Origin: Chlorocebus sabaeus
Lineage: Eukaryota > Chordata > Mammalia > Primates > Cercopithecidae
Reading direction: 5' to 3'
NCBI RefSeq assembly: GCF_047675955.1
Contig: NC_132911.1
Location: 72,449,133-72,513,132, forward strand
Length of the DNA stretch: 64,000 bases
The stretch's first letter is position 1, and each line of letters starts with the position of its first letter. Both the position numbers and the translations under genes were made by a program. Of the stretch, positions 1 through 13,065 are shown in pieces. The notes under the pieces are model-generated. The model made no database searches. It was not told the DNA's origin and worked only from the letters and a program-made list of their open reading frames with translations.

Positions 1-795
1 TAAAATAAAAAAGGTAGTCTCTAAGTACATTAGCCACCTATCAGAAGACAGTCTCTATGTACAAATAGTGCTTACAGCTGTTCTTTTGACTTTGCTGTCA
101 AAAGCCATTTTCAAACACAAAAAGAAGCAGCATTCTTAAATGTTCTGAAGTGAAGGAGTGTTCAGCATTTTCTTATGGCAGAAAGCCTAGGTCAAGGTCA
201 ATTTTTGGTATTAACCTAAATTGAGCTGATGGTGAGTCAAGGTTTTCAGTAAATGGCACACAGAGAGTGTCTGACATGAAGATACTTTTTCAGTATGTTT
301 TCTTCATTGCTTCTCCATGTAACATATATCTGAAGCTCCTAGAAAAAATGATTTAGTTACCTAATTTCTCACTTCATTTGAGGGATGTAAAGCTTTTAGA
401 AAATATAACAATATTATTCCCTCTAACCAGTACAAAAATCCATGTGACTATGATCATTTAATTAATATATGGTATGTGGATAAATTTTAGCAACTTACAT
501 GTATAAACTATAAAATTTGTAATGTCTTTTAGCTGGAAGGTTTTAAAATACAGTCGAGACTAAACTATTTTCTGAAAAATAATTCAATTATACTTTATTG
601 TTTACAAAATGAAAAATGGAAAACAATGTAAATCCAGATAATGGTTTTATCTCTAGGAAAGCATAAATTCCTTATTATTAAGCAACTGCAAAACCCTTTT
701 ATGTGTTTAATGATGTGGCAGTCATAAAAGTAGATTGAATAAACTGCTCATTGTTTTATGTTTTCTTGTGAAAACAGTTTCATTAAGAACAGTTG
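1..795. other. Intergenic, no feature recognised
   Basis: AT-rich unique-looking sequence. I see no coding exon, RNA gene or transposon family that I can name. Confidence 0.5.
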
Positions 796-1113
796 GGCCG
801 GGCACAGTGGCTTACAGCCTGTAATTGCAGCACTTTGCAAGGTTGAGGCAGGCAGATCATCCGAGGTCAGGAGTTCAAGACCAGACTGGGCAACGTGGTG
901 AGACCCTGACTCTACTAAAACTACAAAAATTAGCTGGGTTGGTTGCATGTGCCTATAATCCCAGCTACTTGGGAGTCTGCGGCATGAGAATCGCTTGAAC
1001 CCAGGAGGCTGAGGTTGCAGTGAGCCAAGATTGCATCATTGCACTCCATCCTGGGTGACAAAATGAGGCTCCAAACCCTCTCACAAAAACAAACAAACAA
1101 ACAAAAACAAAAC
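796..1113 (+). mobile_element. Alu element
   Basis: Complete dimeric Alu starting GGCCGGGCACAGTGGCTTAC and ending in an (AAAC)n-type tail. It is well diverged, consistent with AluJ or AluS. The antisense frames at 748-1127 are Alu-derived. Confidence 0.92.
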
Positions 1114-1296
1114 CAGTTAAGTTGCACTGTGTGAAGATGTGATCAGAAATGTTTCTGCATTTAAATCATAAAATATTTGAACAGCATTTTGGGATTGAGA
1201 GAATTTGGGAGAAGTTATTCTACATTAGTTATAAACCTGAGTTTCCACTTTTAGATTTTTAGCAAAAATATTTTTGCTGTCTTAACTTTACATACT

Positions 1297-1303
1297 TTTC
1301 TCT

Positions 1304-1367
<64 letters not shown>

Positions 1368-1524
1368 TCCCTTTCTTTCTCTTTCTTTCTCTCTCCTTCC
1401 CTCCTTCCCTCCTTCCTTCCTTCCTTCCTTCCTTCCTTCCTTCCTTCCTTCCTTCCTTCGTTCCTTCCTCTCTCTCTCGCTCTCTCTCTCTCTCTCTTTC
1501 TTTTCTTTCTTTCTTCTTTTTTTT
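1297..1524. repeat. Mosaic pyrimidine microsatellite (TTTC)n/(TTCC)n/(TC)n
   Basis: About 228 bp of uninterrupted pyrimidine-dominated repeats: TTTC units to about 1368, mixed TTTC/CTCC to about 1400, TTCC units to about 1478, a TC run to about 1496, then TTTC and a T run. It adjoins the antisense Alu that follows, so it is the expanded A-rich tail of that Alu. The Lys/Glu/Arg-rich antisense frame over it is an artefact. Confidence 0.93.
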
Positions 1525-1800
1525 CAGAGTTGCTCTGTTGCCCAGCCTGGAGTGCAGTCGCGGATCTCAGCTCACTGCAACCTCTGCCTCCTGGGTTCAA
1601 GCAACTCTCCTGCCTCAGTCTCTCACGTAACTGGAATTACAGGCGCACACCACTACTCCTGGCTTATTTTTGTATTTTTAGTAGAGATGGGAGTTTCACC
1701 ATGTTGGCCAGGCTCTCCTTGAACTCCTGACCTCAGGTGATCTGCCCGCCTTGGCCTCCCAAAGTGCTGGGATTACAGGTGTTAGCCACTGTGCCTGGCC
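1525..1800 (-). mobile_element. Alu element, antisense
   Basis: Reads CAGAGTTGCTCTGTTGCCCA through GTGCCTGGCC on the + strand, the reverse complement of a full Alu. Its tail is the microsatellite immediately to the left. Confidence 0.93.
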
Positions 1801-2059
1801 ACTTTTTCTTTATAATAATATTTTTTTTTCTATTGGGCTTATTATTAAAGACTTGAGTTCTGAAAATCTGTGAACTCCAAGTTCAAACCGGCCTTCAATT
1901 AAGTGGAAATCTTCTGTTTGTTTCTTGAAAATTCCCTCTCTTATTCCTCAGAACTGTTTTTTTCTGAATATTACTATCTCCTCAAGTTCCCCTTCTTGCC
2001 CATCCTCGTGCCAATGCTGTGTGATGTGTTTACTTTTAACCCATCTGTTTCTTTGTATT

Positions 2060-2370
2060 TAAAATGCATAGTTGGATCTTGGTTTTTTGTTTTTTGTTTT
2101 TCTTTCCAGTGTGGTAATTTTCATCTTTTGAGTGTTTAGTCTATTTACATTTAAATTAGTTACTGCCGCACTAGGTTTAATTCTATTACCTTACTATTTG
2201 TTTTCTACTAGTTCCATCTGTTCTTTATGTGGTGTTCTTTTTTCCCCCTTTCCTGACTTCTTAGTCATATATTTCTTATTATGGTATATTTTTTCTCTTT
2301 TAACCTTTTAGGTCTACACTGCATGCTTTTTAGTGGTTATCCTTGGATATGCATTTCAATACGCATCCTT
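2060..2370 (-). mobile_element. Probable L1M fragment, antisense
   Basis: The order of sequence (CTATTTACATTTAAATTAGT, then TTTGTTTTCTACTAGTTCCA, then TTTTTAGTGGTTATCCTTGG) parallels the antisense L1 ORF2 5' region found at 10660-10900 in this window. It is strongly diverged and the limits are approximate. Confidence 0.55.
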
Positions 2371-4229
2371 GGAACACACACACACAAACACACACAATAC
2401 ATTTCTAATTCTAGGATTACTTAGGTAAAACACAATCACATCATTTCTGTTATTACAGAATAATGTTAAAGATAGGGACATGCGCTCCAAATTTAACAGA
2501 AATTCACTTACCGATGGTAAGACTTTGGAACTGTTAGTTTCATATATTCACTGGAAGAACACCTTGAAACACATGAGCTTTGATTCCTGCCACAGTCCTC
2601 CATCACAGTGCCAATCCCTCTGTTATATGCATTAAAGTTTAATGTAGGCTCAACAGAGTTCAGAGTTTTATGGCAGCACTTAATAGTGGTGATACAAATA
2701 ATCAGTTTCATAAAATAATATGTTGGAAACACAATAGTCAACAGAAGCGAATCCAATACTTTGCTCCATGTGCTGGGCAGTCACCATATAGGAATACCCT
2801 GAGAGGGTGGGGCGAGGATTCACTGGTGAGCAATTGTTGGTGATTTTAAAATTTGTAACGTAATTTACAGCTGTCCCCAAGTAAAGCCAGAGCAAAACAG
2901 GCCTTAAAATATAGGGAAAAAAGTAAAATACTCATTTAATAACCTCCAATAAAATAATTTATTTCTGATATACAGTGAGAGGAATCACGGCCACATGAAT
3001 TTGGAAAAATGTTACCAAACCATTAAGGCTTTTTGGTTGATTTTCTTACAACTGAGAAATTTGTGAGGTTAACCATCTAGTCTAGTGTATTTTTTGGTTT
3101 ATGTTTTTGTTTTTGTAGTCTTTCTTTGTTTTATTTTTAAGTAACTATATTACCTATTCTTTTAAATTAGATATAACAGCTTAAATTAAATTGTTTTTTT
3201 AAATATATGTAATCTTAAAAACTTCTGGGCTTTTCAGTGAGATTCCATTACATACAATTATTTTTAAAATATTTTCATCTGAAATTATGCATGTGACTTT
3301 ATTTGAGGCATCACCTGAAATAATATCTGTTTTTAAAATTCCCAGAGCAGTAAAAGATACTTGACAGAGCATGCATTCATTTTGACTCAATTCCAAAACC
3401 TTGCTGTATGTTGAGCCTTAAAGTAGGTGCTATTGCATTTCCAAAAAAATTCCATTTTAGACTCAATAGGCAATACTACATAGACTCTGAGCTTGAACAG
3501 TTAAGCTACTTGTTTACAGACATGAACAAAAATACATGCCCTGATACTAGTTATGAATTTTTGAAAATTGGACTTGGGATATTAATTTAAAAAGATCAGA
3601 TTATCCTTCTAAAAAATATGAATGAAAAGGATAAAGGAGCGATTTCAAAAGGCAGATCTGCTGGAATAATATGAGGAGACTGAGTAGGACACAATGTCAT
3701 CAAGAAGCCAGTTTTCCACTTGGGTATTCCAGAGAGGAATGTTAATGCTTCAGCAATAGTCATATATGATAACTTTTTAAAAACTAATCCGATATAACAA
3801 ATAGCAATGTTAAGGCAATTGCTAAAAAGCAATGGTGCCTGAAACTACTCACTAAGCTAACTATAATTCTTTAACACAAATTTGGGGATTGAATTTGTAT
3901 ACCTAAGGAAAATAGGAATATTTAATCTTTATGCAAATCCCTAAAGCTCAGTGCCGATTCATTTACAAGGAACCAATATGGTTCTAGCCTTTCACGGAGG
4001 TCCACAAGCCCCTATGTTTCTATAAACGGACATGTAGGGTGGTTCCGGAAGGGGGCAGTCATTGTTAGGGGTATCTGGCAGTAGGTAGCAGGGCTCTAAT
4101 TCCTAGAAAGACCTCAGTGAAAAAAGAAGTTGAAAGACAAGACCCTACACCTAGGGAAACTAGAATACCTGCTGGACACCAATGAATGAACAGATTCATG
4201 TGCTCAGGAGACAGAAATTAAGAACAAAG
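2371..4229. other. Intergenic, no feature recognised
   Basis: AT-rich sequence with a short CA run near 2378-2396. The open frames here are short, low in complexity and show no domain. Confidence 0.45.
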
Positions 4230-4440
4230 TTTGAAGAACAAATATTCCTGGGCTCCAATACAGACATGAAGCTCCCTATATGATTTTGGGAAAGTCTCTT
4301 TACCTCTACTGGCTTTATTAGCTAATCAGCAAAATATTGAAAATTGCAAGAAGTACTTTATCTGATTCTTTTGAGAATTAAGTAAAATAAGTGAATATGG
4401 TGCTTGGCACATAAACTACAAAAAATGCATTCGTGTTTAT
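4230..4440 (+). mobile_element. MIR SINE (degraded)
   Basis: Contains the MIR order of words in decayed form: GGGAAAGTCTCTTTACCTCT, then a TTGAGAATTAAGTAAAATAA equivalent, then GGTGCTTGGCACATAA. Confidence 0.65.
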
Positions 4441-5849
4441 TAAAGTTGACCTAGTGTTGGGCTGGTAGAGCTAAGGAAAAGACTGAAGACAAAGCTCAGG
4501 GCAGAGGTAAATATGGCAGGAAGGTAGGTGGGTATTTATGAGGAAGATGTGATTGAGATGAATAGATTGACTTTGGCATTTATAGAAAAAAGATTGATAT
4601 TCAAAATCTGTGGTTTCAATGGCAATGAAACCACTGAAACTTTTATGAAATTTAAAATTATTTTGCTTCATGGGTACATGAAGTACTCATGTAACCAAGT
4701 AAAGCTACTTTAACTTGGTAAACTCAGGCAGGGACTCTATTTTATTACTATGCTCAAATCTGTTCAGTTCAAGAGGTTGAATGCCCCTTGAAAGGGGAAG
4801 ATGTTATTTAGATCTACTAGCTTCAGATGCCTCTGGAAGGAGCTGGGTGTCAGCAATCAAAAATAAACATAGTTGCACTGACTTCAATTTTGTAGAATAG
4901 AAAGAAGTTTGGTTTTGATATGTTGAACTGTAACTTCTAGTTTATGACACCACTCCTCAGTTGTAAGTCCACAGAAATTTTCTAATAAAGGAGATTGTGT
5001 TGCTTTTGTCTTTTAGCTAATACATAGTTTACTAACATATTTAAAAGGTTTTAAAAATAGTATTTTTATGCTTTTTATGCTGTTGGATGTCAATAGGTGT
5101 GAATTCTATTCAAATGTGAAATAACCCAGATTGTTGCTGATAGTGGTCATTTTCTTTTCAGTGTCACAATTCAAGTTCTGTGTCTCCACAACTATGATAC
5201 CTCTGCTAGCTCAAGCAATCAAGGGTGAAATCAAAGCATGTCATCTGGCTCAGGGTTAAATGTAGATGACATTTGTTTATAATATTTTGACTGAAATTTA
5301 TACAGCATAACATCCTAATAGTGGTGAATATAGTGAAAAGCTCATTACCATTTATCAGAATGTATAACATTCAAAGAGGACTCACTATTATTTTTTATTA
5401 AATTAGCACATTTGACTCAAAGGTTCAAGTATACAAATGAACAGGAATAAGAATATTTTTGCACAGTCAGTCTGCATCCCTTCATGCATAATTGGTCAGT
5501 AATGTTTCTTTCCTTTTCATTAAAAATCATTCATTCCTTTACAATAATATGTTTTATTTGGGAAGCTTTTTCATGTAAAGGTTTAAAGTTAGCAAAATCC
5601 TATTTATTCAGACTGGCAGGAAGCTCAAAGAAGTTTTACTTTAATTCTCTGTCTTATTGACAGAGGGAACATTGACTTCAAAAAAGTGTCACAACAAATC
5701 CAAACTAAGTCTCTTATAGCCTCTCTATCTATAATATTATTCATGATAAGTAATGTGATTATTGATGAGCCTGGCACAATGTAAGATCTGAAAGTCTTTC
5801 AGAATCATCAAGAAGTGATTAAGTTATTGAGATACAGGGGATAGAATAT
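4441..5849. other. Intergenic, no feature recognised
   Basis: Unique-looking AT-rich sequence without a supported gene or confident transposon. The two overlapping short frames near 4471-4713 on opposite strands have no recognisable domain. Confidence 0.45.
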
Positions 5850-6060
5850 GGAACCAGAAGAGTTGTTTTAGAGTACTGACTGGGCCATTCACTGACAATG
5901 CTGTAACAGTCCAGCCTTTTCATCTTTCTGTGCCTAAGTTTTCTCATCTATAAAACTGAATTAATAATAGCATTATCTCAAAGAGCCAGTAAGAGTCAAA
6001 TGATACAATGGATATGACTAAGCTGTATAAATTATATGAAGAGCTATTTAAACTTATTTT
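5850..6060 (+). mobile_element. MIR SINE (degraded)
   Basis: Shows TTTCTGTGCCTAAGTTTTCT, CATCTATAAAACTGAATTAA and TAATAGCATTATCTC, the order expected of the MIR core and 3' half. Confidence 0.65.
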
Positions 6061-7320
6061 GTTCGTCGTTTTAGGGGTAAAGATTTCTCATATTCCAATA
6101 TTTTGAAATTAGTACCCTCCTCCATCACTAATGTGTTCTACATTTCCAATTTTCGTCATCTCAAAAATGTTACATAAATAGAACCATAGAATATGCAATA
6201 TTTTAGTTTTGGCATTTTTCACTCAGGATAATTCCCCAGAAATTCACCAAAGTTGTTTGTATCAGGAATTCCTTTTTATTTCTGAGTAGTATTACCCATG
6301 AGATACTTAGAGTACAGTTTGCTTAACCATTCAGGTGCTGAAGGACATTTGAGTTGATTCCAGCTTTTGGCTATTATGAGTAAAGCTATTATAAGCATTC
6401 AGGTACAAGTATTTATTATTTGTGAGAACATAAGTTTTCATTTCTGTGGGGTAGATGCCCAGAAGTGCAATTGCTGGATCATATTATAATTTTCAAGCTA
6501 TTTGCCAGAGAGGCTGTGGCATTTTACATTCTGATAAGCAATGTATGTGTGATCCAGTTCCTCTGCATCATCACCAGCATTTGATGTTACCACCATTCTT
6601 ATAGGTATGTAGTGATATCTTATTGTGGTTTTAATTTGCAATTCCTTGATGGCTGGTGATATTGAACGTCTTATTTACCATCTATACATTATTTGGGAGA
6701 ATTGTTTTCTTTTCACGACTTTTGCCCATTTCTTAGTCAATTATTTTTTTACTGTTGAGTTTTGAGAATCTTTTCCATATTCTATATACTAGTCCCTTGT
6801 AGAATATGTGGTTTACAAGTAGTTTCTTTCATTCTGTAGTTTGTCTTTTCATTCTCTTAACAAGGTCTTTTATCAAGCAATAGCTTTACATTTTTATCAA
6901 GTCTAATTTATTATGTTTCCCTTTGTCTTTGAGTTCTTTGTCTTGCTCTAGATTCTGAGGATTTTCTCCCTTTTTCCTAAGATACTTTTATATTTTATAC
7001 TTAAATTCATGACCTATTTTGAGTTGATTTTTGTATAAAGTGTGAAGTTTTGGTCAAAGTTCTTTTTTAAATCCTTCCTCCATTGAACTGTTTGTGCAAT
7101 TTTGCCAAAATTCAGTTGCGCATGTTTGTATGGATTTATTTCTGGGTTCTCCTTTCTGTTCCATTGATCTATGTGTCTTTTCCTTCAACAATATCACTCT
7201 GTCTTGTTTACTACAGCTATATAGTAAGACTTTATATCCAGGATAGCGACTTGGCCCATTTTATTACTTTTCAAGATTGTCTTAGCTATTGTTGAGTCTA
7301 TATTTTGCCATACAAATTTT

Positions 7321-7400
7321 CTCCTTTTTTTTTTTTTGTTGCGATTGAGCCTTGTTATGTTGCCCAGGCTGCTCTCAAACTTTGGGGCTCAAATGATTTC
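7321..7400 (-). mobile_element. Alu monomer fragment inside L1M
   Basis: A T run followed by GTTATGTTGCCCAGGCTGCT and CTCAAACTTTGGGGCTCAAA, the antisense of part of one Alu arm. L1M sequence resumes on both sides with some loss. Confidence 0.7.
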
Positions 7401-8561
7401 AGCATACAGATCTAATACACGTTTTCCTAGGTGTATACCTAAGTATCTCATTTTCTTTGGAGAGACTGCAAGTAATTTTATGCTTCTCATGACAGTTTCT
7501 GCATGTTCATTTTTACTATATAGAAAAGCGTTTAATGTTTGTGTGTTAATTTTGCATCATGCAACATTACTAAACTCACTTTTTAGCCCTATGTCTTTAT
7601 TTGTAGATTTCTTAGAGCATTCTATATAGCCAATGATGTCATCTTCAAATAGGGATATTTTCCTTCTTTCTTTCCAATTGGTATGCCTTTTATTTATTTT
7701 TCTTACTTTATTGTGCTATCTAAAACTTGGAGCACTATGGTGAATGGAATCATCCATTTCTACTCAATTGCCAGATTTTGAAGTGAAAAGCTGTTTGTTG
7801 CAGTCCCATATTATTCTTACAATAATAACTTTAGGATCTTTCTGTGATACTCCTTGCTTGATTCCTGATGGTGATAACAAATATTTTTGTCTTATTCCTG
7901 TTCTCAAGAGAAAAGCAATCAGTGCTTTACTATTAAAATCTCTGATGCTAGCTGTAGGGTTTTTGTGATAGTAGTTACTGTTTATACCTAGTTTGCTGAG
8001 AGTTTTTGTCATGAAGGTTGACTTTTGTCAATGATTTCTATATCAACTGATAGTATCATAACATTTTTCTTATTTAGCCTATTGCTATAATGGATTACAT
8101 GGATTGATTTTTCAATGTGGAGTTACCCTTGCACATGTGGAAAAAGTCCACTTGGTTATATTATATAATTCTTTTACTACATCACTGGATTTAGTTTGCT
8201 AAAATTTTGTTGAGGATTTTGTGATTAAGTTCATGAAATATATTTATCTGTAGTTTTTTTCTCTCATGATAGTTCTGTATTTTTTGGTGTCAAGGTAATA
8301 CTAGTCTCATAAAATAAATTGGAAAGTATGCCTTCTCTTTTTGTTCTTTGGTAGAGATTGTGTAAAACTGATGCTAATTCTTCATTAAATGTTTGGTGGT
8401 ATTCTCCATTGAAACCAGCTTGGCATGCGAATTTCTTTTTTGGGAGCTTTTAAATTATTATGTTAACTTACTTCATGGTTATGGGAATATATAGATTATT
8501 TCATTTTGGTTGAGATTTCGTAATGTTTTCATCACTTCCCATTTGCCCCATTGGTAAAGGA

Positions 8562-9003
8562 AGATTTACCACCCCAGTGTTATGGGGATGGCCAACCACA
8601 CAACACCCAACACTGGAAAGATGAGACTGAAAACAGTTCATTAGTCACATATACTCACAGCCTGTGGGATGGGGATACCACATGCCACACAGATACACTC
8701 AGGATGGAACTCAGGAACAGATGAACAACCAGGGCCCGTGGAAGGCAGGCTTTATAATTTCAAGAGGATGAGGCACTTCTTGGTTCCCACAGGAAGATGT
8801 GATTGATTCATTTGAATAATCTGTGGCCTGGCAGGAAATGGAAACCTGCAACTCAGGGATAAACAGGTACGATGTCTGGTCCTCTTAATAAGAAGGGTTG
8901 TTTGGTTAAAGGACCTTATCCACAGGATCAGAATGTAGAGGGGAACTTGCGAGTAGGTCATTCAGGGTCCTCCCAATTTCAGCAGATGTTAAGGCCAACA
9001 TAT
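8562..9003 (-). mobile_element. LTR-like insertion inside L1M, family not assigned
   Basis: About 440 bp that does not fit L1 and interrupts the L1 ORF2 region between CATCACTTCCCATTTGCCCC and AAGCAGTTCATAGTTTTTAA. On the minus strand it carries an ATTATAAAGCC TATA-like word in its middle. Length and composition suggest an ERV or MaLR LTR, but I cannot name it and do not see a clean target duplication. Confidence 0.45.
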
Positions 9004-9593
9004 TAGGCCTTAATTTTAGGATTACCACAAGCAGTTCATAGTTTTTAAGGAATGGCCTATTTCTACTAAATTGTCAGATTTGCAAGTGTAAAACTGTTTG
9101 TAATATTCCTTTACAATTCTTATAATAATTTTAGGATCTGCAGTGATACCGCCTGTTTTATTCCTGATATTGGTGATTTGTGTCTTCTCCCTTAATTTTT
9201 GTGAACCTTGCATGAGGTTTACAAATCTTGTTGATTTTTTTGAAGAACTTTTAAAATAGGATTTTTTCTTTTACTTTCAATTTTCAACATTATTAATTGT
9301 TATTCTTACCTTTATTATTACCTAGCTTATATTTGTTTTGGGCTTAGTTTGCTCTTTGTTTTTCTAGTTTCTTGAGGTACAAACTTAGATTATTGATTTG
9401 AGGTTTTTCTAATATTGACATTGAAATACAAATTTCATGCCATAAATTTTCCCCTCAGGACTGGTTTAGCTGCATCCTCAATATTTTAATATGTTGTATT
9501 TTTATTTTTGATCAGGTCTACATTGTAAAATTTTCTTTGAGACTTACTCTTTGCCAATAGATTATTTAGAAGCATGTTGTTTAATTTTAGAGT

Positions 9594-9999
9594 TGATATG
9601 GTTGAGATCTGTGTTCCCTCCCAAATCTCATGCCAAATTGTAATCCTCTATGTTGGAGGTGGGGGCCTGGTGGAAGGTGATTGGATTATGGGGGCAGTTT
9701 TCCCTCTTGGTGCTGTTCTCATGATAGTGAGTGAACTCCTATGAGATCTGTTCATTTACAAGTATGTGGCACCTCCCCCAACTTCTTGCTGCCACTCCAG
9801 CACCATGCAAGATGTGCCTGCTTCCCCTTTTGCCCAGATTGTAAGTTTCCTGAGGCCTCCCCAGAAGCAGAAGCTGAAGCTGCTTCTGTATATGCTTCCT
9901 GTATAACCTTCAGATCTGTGAGCCAATTAAACCTCTTTTCTTTATAAATTACCTACTCTCAGGTATTCCTTTGCAGCAACGTGAGGAAGGACTAATACA
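9594..9999 (+). mobile_element. MST-type MaLR solo LTR
   Basis: Starts TGATATGGTTGAGATCTGTG and ends GGACTAATACA. Internal words GTGATTGGATTATGGGGGCA, CCTGAGGCCTCCCCAGAAGC and CCAATTAAACCTCTTTTC are those of the MST/THE1 LTR family; the GGCACCTCCCCC and CAGAAGC wording fits MSTA best. L1M sequence continues on both sides, so it is a solo LTR inserted in the LINE. The plus-strand frame inside it is not a gene. Confidence 0.9.
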
Positions 10000-11815
10000 A
10001 GTTGTGTTCAGAGATTTTCCTGTTGTAGCTTATTGATTTCTAGTTTGATTCCATTAGGGCCAGAGAAAACCGATTTCAATCTTGAATTTGTGGAGCTTTG
10101 CTTTACGGCCTAAGATAGGGTCTGTCTTGGTGAATGCTCTATGGATACTTGAAAAATTCTATATTCTGTGTTTGTTGGATGGAGCATTCTTCTATAAATA
10201 TGAATTCAATTCTGTTGGTGGATTATGTTGTCCAGAATGCCTGTAATTGTGCCTATATTCCACCTTGTAGTTTTATCAGTTGCTAAGATGGATAATTGGC
10301 CCCTAATTTTAATTGTGATTTTGTCTATTTCTCTTTTCTGCTTTGTCAGTTTTGTTTCATGTATTTTGAAGCTCTGTTGTTGGATGTGTACACATTTAGG
10401 ATTCTTATATCTTCATGGTGAATTTATATTTTTATCATTATGTGATATTTTTCTTTATCTCTGGTAATTATCTTTTTTCTAATTTCTACTTAATATGCTA
10501 TTGATATAGACACGTCTCCTTTTGTTCAATTAATATTTGCATGGTATATTCTTTCCAGCCCTTTACTTTAAATCTACCATGTCATTGAATTTAAAATGAG
10601 TTTCTTGTAAAGTGCATATCCTTGGGCCACATTTTATTATATATCCTGCCAATTTCTGTCTTTCAATTGGTATATTTAGATCATTTACATTTAAGTTAAT
10701 TATTAAGATGTTAGAGCTTAAGTCTGCCATTTCATTATTTGTTTTCCATTTGTTCATTCTGGTTCTCACTTCTTTACCTTTTCTTGCCATTTTGTGAGTT
10801 ACTTACACATTTTTTAGAATTCTACCTTTATTTATTTATACTGTTTTTCCGAGCGTCTCTTTGTATTGTTTTTCTAGTGGTTGCTTTAGGCATTACAATA
10901 TACAGTAGTGACTTATCACAGTCAACTTGGATGAACATTTTCCACTTTAAGTGCATGGAAACCTTACTTCTATTTCCCTCCCTCACTTTTAAATATCATT
11001 GTCTTGAGTATCAGATGCTGTTATAGTTTTTGTTTCAATCATTAAACTTTATTTCTATAACTCCTGAGAGGGATAGTATGTAGTGTGTACCCATATTTCT
11101 GTTCTTTTCATTGTTCTTTCTTCTTTCCAGATTCTCCAGATTTCCTTTTTTATCATTTTCTTTCTGTTAGAAGAACTTCATTTAGGGCCGCTTTTAAAGA
11201 GTAGGTCTACAAGCAAAAGCTCTTTTAGTTTTCCTTTTTCTGAGAATGTCTTTATTTCCCCTACATTCCTGAAAGACAGTTTCACTGGATATAGGTTTTG
11301 TGGTTTAGTTTTTTTTTCCAGAACTTAAAAAATGTGCCACTTCCTTCTGTTTAATTTTTTTCCAATATATCTTTGATTGAAATCTTTGGGTTTATCCTGA
11401 TTAAGATTCATTCAGCTTCTGGAATCTGTAGTTTTGTTTATTTCACCAAATTTGGGGAAATTTCAATCATTTTATCATCAAATACTCTTTTAGCTCCACT
11501 CTGTTTTTCCTCTCGTTCTGAGACTTTGATGATACAGACGTGGGAAATTTCGTTATTGTCCTACAGGTTATAAGGTTCTGGTTGGTTGGTTTTTCAGTCT
11601 ATTTTCTCACTGTTGTTCTTATGCAGTACATTCTAGTGATCTGTCTGATCTGCCCTCAACTTTATTGGTTTTATCCTTTGTCATATCTACTCTACTATGG
11701 AACCTATCCAATAAGATTTTATTATTAATTTCTGTTATGTTTTTCTATAATTTCCATTTGTTTCTGTTTTTACTCCTTTTATTTCACTGAGACTTTATAA
11801 TGACTACTTTGGTCA

Positions 11816-12117
11816 GGCCAGGCACGGGGGTCATGCTGTAATCCTAGCACTTTGAGAGGCCAAGGCGGGCTGATTAGTTGAGGTCAGGAGTTCGAGATCA
11901 GCCCAGCCAATATGGTGAAACCCCATCTCTACTAAAAATATAAAAATTAGCCCAGCGTGGTGGCACGTGCTTGTAATCTCAGCTACTTGGGAGGTTGAGG
12001 TGGGAGGATTACTTGAACCCAGGAGTGAGAGGTTACAGTGAGCCGAGATTGTGCCACTGCACTCCAGCCTGGGCGACAGAGTGAGACTCCATCTCAAAAT
12101 AAATAAATAAATAAAAT
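11816..12117 (+). mobile_element. Alu element inside L1M
   Basis: Complete Alu ending in an (AAAT)n tail. It is flanked by CTTTGGTCA (11807-11815) and CCTTGGTCA (12118-12126), a target duplication with one difference. Confidence 0.92.
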
Positions 12118-13065
12118 CCTTGGTCAGATAATTCCAACATCTGACTCGTCTCAATGTTGGTATCATTGACAGTTTTACTTATTCAAGTTGTGATTTCTTT
12201 ATTGTATCTTTGACATTTTGGTTTTGTTAGAAAATTCTGGATCCTCTTGTTTGGGTTTAGGATGCTGGTCCTAGTCTAATTTTGTAGGCTGTGGTTCCAA
12301 TGACAGTTTAATTTTCAGAGCCTTTGTGGTGTTCTTTTGGTCTTTTCGTACAACTAAGGCCCCCACTTGCTCCTGCTGGTGTTGCCTGGTAGGACAAAAT
12401 GAGTTGTCTCAGGCCAGATGCCTGATGTCTTTTTATGGGAGAAGGAAGTGTTAGGCCCTTGATGATGAAGTTGTTTGCTGGGCCAGTTGTTTGTTGTAAC
12501 AGATATCCTCTCTCAGGGCCTCCTACTGACTGGATTGGGAATGGGAGTTTTGAGTCCCTTGGAACAAAGAGGCTCCTGGGGCCAGGACACTTCTTGTGGT
12601 GGAGTTCTTCTTGCAGGTGACACACTACTGACCCAGAATCTCTCAGTGAGAGAGAATCAGGCCTGTCAGGGAACAAGAGTCCTCATGCCGGCCACTCACA
12701 TTTGCCAGGCTCCCAGTGAATTTCATTTGCTAGTGACACTGGACTTGCCTGGTTTTCCTGGTTTTGTTGGAGAGACTTCCATTTGATTTAGGGGAGGAAT
12801 GAAACTACCTGAGCTGTCTCTTCTATTGCTAGGTTGTGTGTCAGAAAATACAGGTTACTTTCTTCTGTTAGGGTGGGGTCAGGAGACGTAAAATGCCTTG
12901 CAGCTCCATTGTTCTTCTATTCCTGGGGTCACAATCCAGTTTTCCTTCCTCTTACTGCCTTTCAGAATTCTGCCTTTGGTTGCCTAGTGCATTATTTCTA
13001 GCATTTGTAGTCATACTTAGCTGGGAGGAGTAAAGAGAAATGAAGTCTATGACATCTTGCCTAGG

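Larger units (their letters stand above)
6065..13065 (-). mobile_element. Nearly complete L1M LINE, antisense, multiply interrupted
   Basis: Reading leftwards on the minus strand, this follows the L1 map: a 5'-like segment at 12118-13065, the start of ORF2 (endonuclease) near 10563-10790, RT-region sequence at 7400-9590, and the 3' end near 6065. The minus-strand frame at 10563-10790 aligns with the ORF2 N terminus (ILIINLNVNDLN, LQETHF), but reading frames are broken throughout. Four insertions interrupt it: an Alu piece (7321-7400), an LTR-like element (8562-9003), an MST LTR (9594-9999) and a complete Alu (11816-12117). Removing them leaves about 5.8 kb. The 5' limit near 13065 and the assignment of 12300-13065 are less certain. 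Confidence 0.8.

Noticed and set aside
1259..1600. 113-codon minus-strand frame rich in Lys, Glu and Arg
   Set aside because: It is the translation of the pyrimidine microsatellite and part of an Alu; low-complexity repeats keep frames open.
12308..12786. Frames of 103-122 codons on both strands
   Set aside because: They lie in the 5' part of a decayed antisense L1M, overlap each other on opposite strands and show no conserved domain.
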